Assembly: GCA_024707305.1 (NCBI GenBank)
Contig: JANPZZ010000004.1
Location: 100,823-164,822, forward strand
Length of the DNA: 64,000 nt
Source of the DNA: Chitinophagaceae bacterium
GTDB taxonomy: Bacteria; Bacteroidota; Bacteroidia; Chitinophagales; Chitinophagaceae
Direction: 5' to 3'
The notes beneath the pieces were generated by a model that did not search any database, was not told the DNA's origin, and was given only the letters and a program-made list of their open reading frames with translations. The position numbers and the translations under genes were made by a program. This document shows, in pieces, positions 62,051-64,000 of the stretch (positions are counted from its first letter, which is position 1; each line of letters starts with the position of its first letter).

Positions 62051-64000
62051 GTGCTTTGAGCAATGCAATCTTAAATGAACAATGTTTTCGTTATGAGTAT
62101 GATACACGCGGAAGAATGATCATGAAAAAAAGTTCCGGGTGCAGGTGAAGTTTATATGGTCTATGATGCGCGGGACAGATTGGTGTTGACGCAGGATGCG
62201 AACTTGCGCGCCGGTTCTCCGGTAAAGTGGATGTACACGTTATATGATGAGCTTAACAGACCTTCTGCAACTGGTCTGTGGAATAACAACAGTAGTCGTT
62301 CCACGCATGCTACAGCTGCTGAATCGAGTTCCGCGTATCCCAATCTAACCGGACAGACGATTGAAGAGCTAACCCGAACTTTTTTATGATAATTATGACT
62401 GGCTTAGTCAATACACAACAGGCCTAAACAGTACGATAGACAATAGCACCGGAGGGTTACAAAACGGGAATATTATGTCTGCCTCAAATACTGTTTGGCC
62501 ATACCCACAGGCAATCACAATGTCGACAGACTTAAAAGGCCTTGTAACAGGAACGCGGGTGAAAGTATTGGGAAGTACAACATATCTACATAGTGTTAAC
62601 TTTTATGACGCAAAAGGAAGATTGATTCAGACCAAGTCACGTAATCTCACAGGCGGCAACGATGTTGTTACAACGCAATATAGTTGGTCAGGCCATCCTC
62701 TAATCAATATCGTTAAACAGCCTAAACTATCCACAAATTCACAAACATCCGTTATAGTAACCAAATACACATATGATTCACTTTTCAGAGTAATTAAAGT
62801 GGATAAGAAAGTTTCAAATTCACATGTAAACGGGGGTGCCTATCCAACTGTCTGGACAACCATTGTTGAAAACAGCTACGATGCTTTGGGACAATTGAAG
62901 AAAAAAGTACTGGCGCCAACCTCCGGGCCTGGAGGCGGACCTCTTGACAGTCTTACTTATGATTATAATATACGCGGCTGGCTGCTGGGTGTCAATCGTT
63001 CATTCGCTAAAGATGCGCATGAAAATAATTATTTCGGTTTTGACTTGGGGTATGATAAGACGCAGAATGGTATTGTTGGTAACAACAGTTATGCTTCACC
63101 TCAATATAATGGTAACATCAGCGGTACGGTTTGGAAAAGCAAAGGGAGATAATGAAAAAAGGAAACTGGATTTTACCTATGATGCGGCCAACCGGATACT
63201 GTCAGCCGATTTTAATCAATATACCAGCTCATCCTTTAATAAGACGGCAGGTCTTGATTTTAGTATGAGCGGGATGAGTTACGATGCCAATGGAAATATC
63301 CTGTGTATGAAACATCGAGGCTGGACCGGTGTCGCCAGCGCCACTATTGACAGCCTCACTTATCATTATCTTGACTACAGTAACAAACTAAAATCCGTAA
63401 TTGACGGACACAATGATCCATTAACGCGATTAGGTGATTTCCGCACCTCTTCACTCCACCCGGAGGTTGGCAGTAAAAACTCTTCAACGGTTGATTATAC
63501 ATACGATGGAAATGGCAACCTGGTTAAGGATTTAAACAAAGACATTGAAACATATGCTGGTCAGAATGGCATTGAATATAACTACCTTAACCTGCCTCGT
63601 AAAATCACGATTAAAAACGGTAGTGCTAATAAAGGCTTTATCGAATACACTTATGACGCAAGCGGTAATAAACTTCGGAAAACAGTATATGAACCTGGAG
63701 TCGATACGGTTGTGACCTTGTACCTTGCTGGATTTGTATTCCAAAATGATACGCTCCAGTTTGCCGGACATGAAGAGGGAAGGGTTCGTTTCATCTCCCT
63801 CCCTTGGGGAGGGTCGGGGTGGGCTTTTGACTATATGCTCAAAGACCACCTGGGCAACGTGAGGATGCTGTTAACAACACAGAAGGACACGTCCTTTTAC
63901 CCGGCAGCCACGCTGGAAACTGCAGAATTGACAAACGAAAGAAACTATTATGCAGGTATTGATACAGGCCGCGTAAATAAATCGACTGTCTCTGGATATC
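62050..64000 (+). pseudogene. RHS-repeat core fragment, 5'-truncated, runs off the window
   Basis: The middle part of a Bacteroidota RHS protein, with YD-type repeats: FRYEYDTRGRMIMKKVPGAGEVYMVYDARDRLVLTQDANLR, YSWSGHPLINIVK, LTYDYNIRGWLLGVNR, FTYDAANRILSADF, YTYDGNGNLVKDLNK and FDYMLKDHLGNVRMLL. Three frame breaks: A7 62125-62131 (-1), T6 62380-62385 (-1) and GGG 63144-63146 (-1). From 63153 it is open to position 64000. The N-terminal export and DUF6443-like region is absent; homology begins abruptly beside the XRE remnant. By family order the next sequence to the right should match the start of tip B ([15 protein letters not shown]). Confidence 0.85.
63795..63824. repeat. GC-rich CTCCC...GGGAG repeat inside RHS core
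   Basis: A 30-nt CTCCCTCCC-TTGG-GGAGGG-TCGGGGTGGGC element in frame within the RHS core, encoding SLPWGGSGWA just before FDYMLKDHLGN. Its style matches the intergenic CCCC-GGGG elements at 56528 and 29407, so it looks like an inserted interspersed repeat kept in frame. Confidence 0.5.

Noticed and set aside
62161..62343. Minus-strand small frame within the RHS core
   Set aside because: It overlaps clear RHS coding on the + strand and has no features.

Overview
The window looks like chromosomal DNA of a Bacteroidota bacterium, most likely from or near the Chitinophagaceae (inference). The support is: -7 promoter boxes of the Bacteroidota type TAnnTTTG; a stand-alone atpD-atpC pair; DUF4293, DUF4197 and DUF4136 proteins; a FtsZ with a very long C-terminal linker; a transpeptidase with a PASTA tail; and Bacteroidota-style RHS proteins.

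Layout. 1-10 kb: an M48 protease, dnaX, an outer-membrane barrel, an acetyltransferase-like protein, a lipoprotein L,D-transpeptidase and an S9 peptidase. 10-18 kb: a small membrane protein, atpDC, DUF4136 lipoprotein, barrel protein, DUF4197 lipoprotein, YqgE, a sensor kinase without an adjacent regulator, and queA. 18.5-35.2 kb: a complete dcw cluster (mraZ-rsmH-ftsL-ftsI-murE-mraY-murD-ftsW-murG-murC-ftsQ-ftsA-ftsZ), all on the + strand, ended by two strong terminators. 35-56 kb: ABC-2 transporter, GH43 and DUF1080 proteins, a TIGR01777-type epimerase, a cytosolic metzincin, a FadN-type beta-oxidation fusion, a giant AsmA-like protein, metG, two overlapping S66 carboxypeptidases, a flavin oxidoreductase, a sugar nucleotidyltransferase, glyA and DUF4293. 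56.5-64 kb: an accessory island made of broken RHS polymorphic-toxin pieces. It holds two C-terminal tips with different JAB-like toxin domains, each followed by a candidate immunity gene, plus an IS21 remnant, a broken XRE regulator and an RHS core that runs off the right edge.

Two signals cover the whole window. First, about 30 reading-frame breaks interrupt genes, many of them essential (atpD, ftsI, ftsW, murC, metG, glyA, queA). Most sit in homopolymers and are repaired by removing one A/T or adding one G/C, so I read them as sequencing or assembly errors. Broken genes are annotated as single loci. Second, nearly every larger intergenic gap carries low-complexity word repeats, often arranged as long inverted repeats with exact arms of 25-30 nt. 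I do not recognise this repeat system, and it is the most unusual non-coding feature here.

No rRNA, tRNA, CRISPR array or complete prophage was seen.
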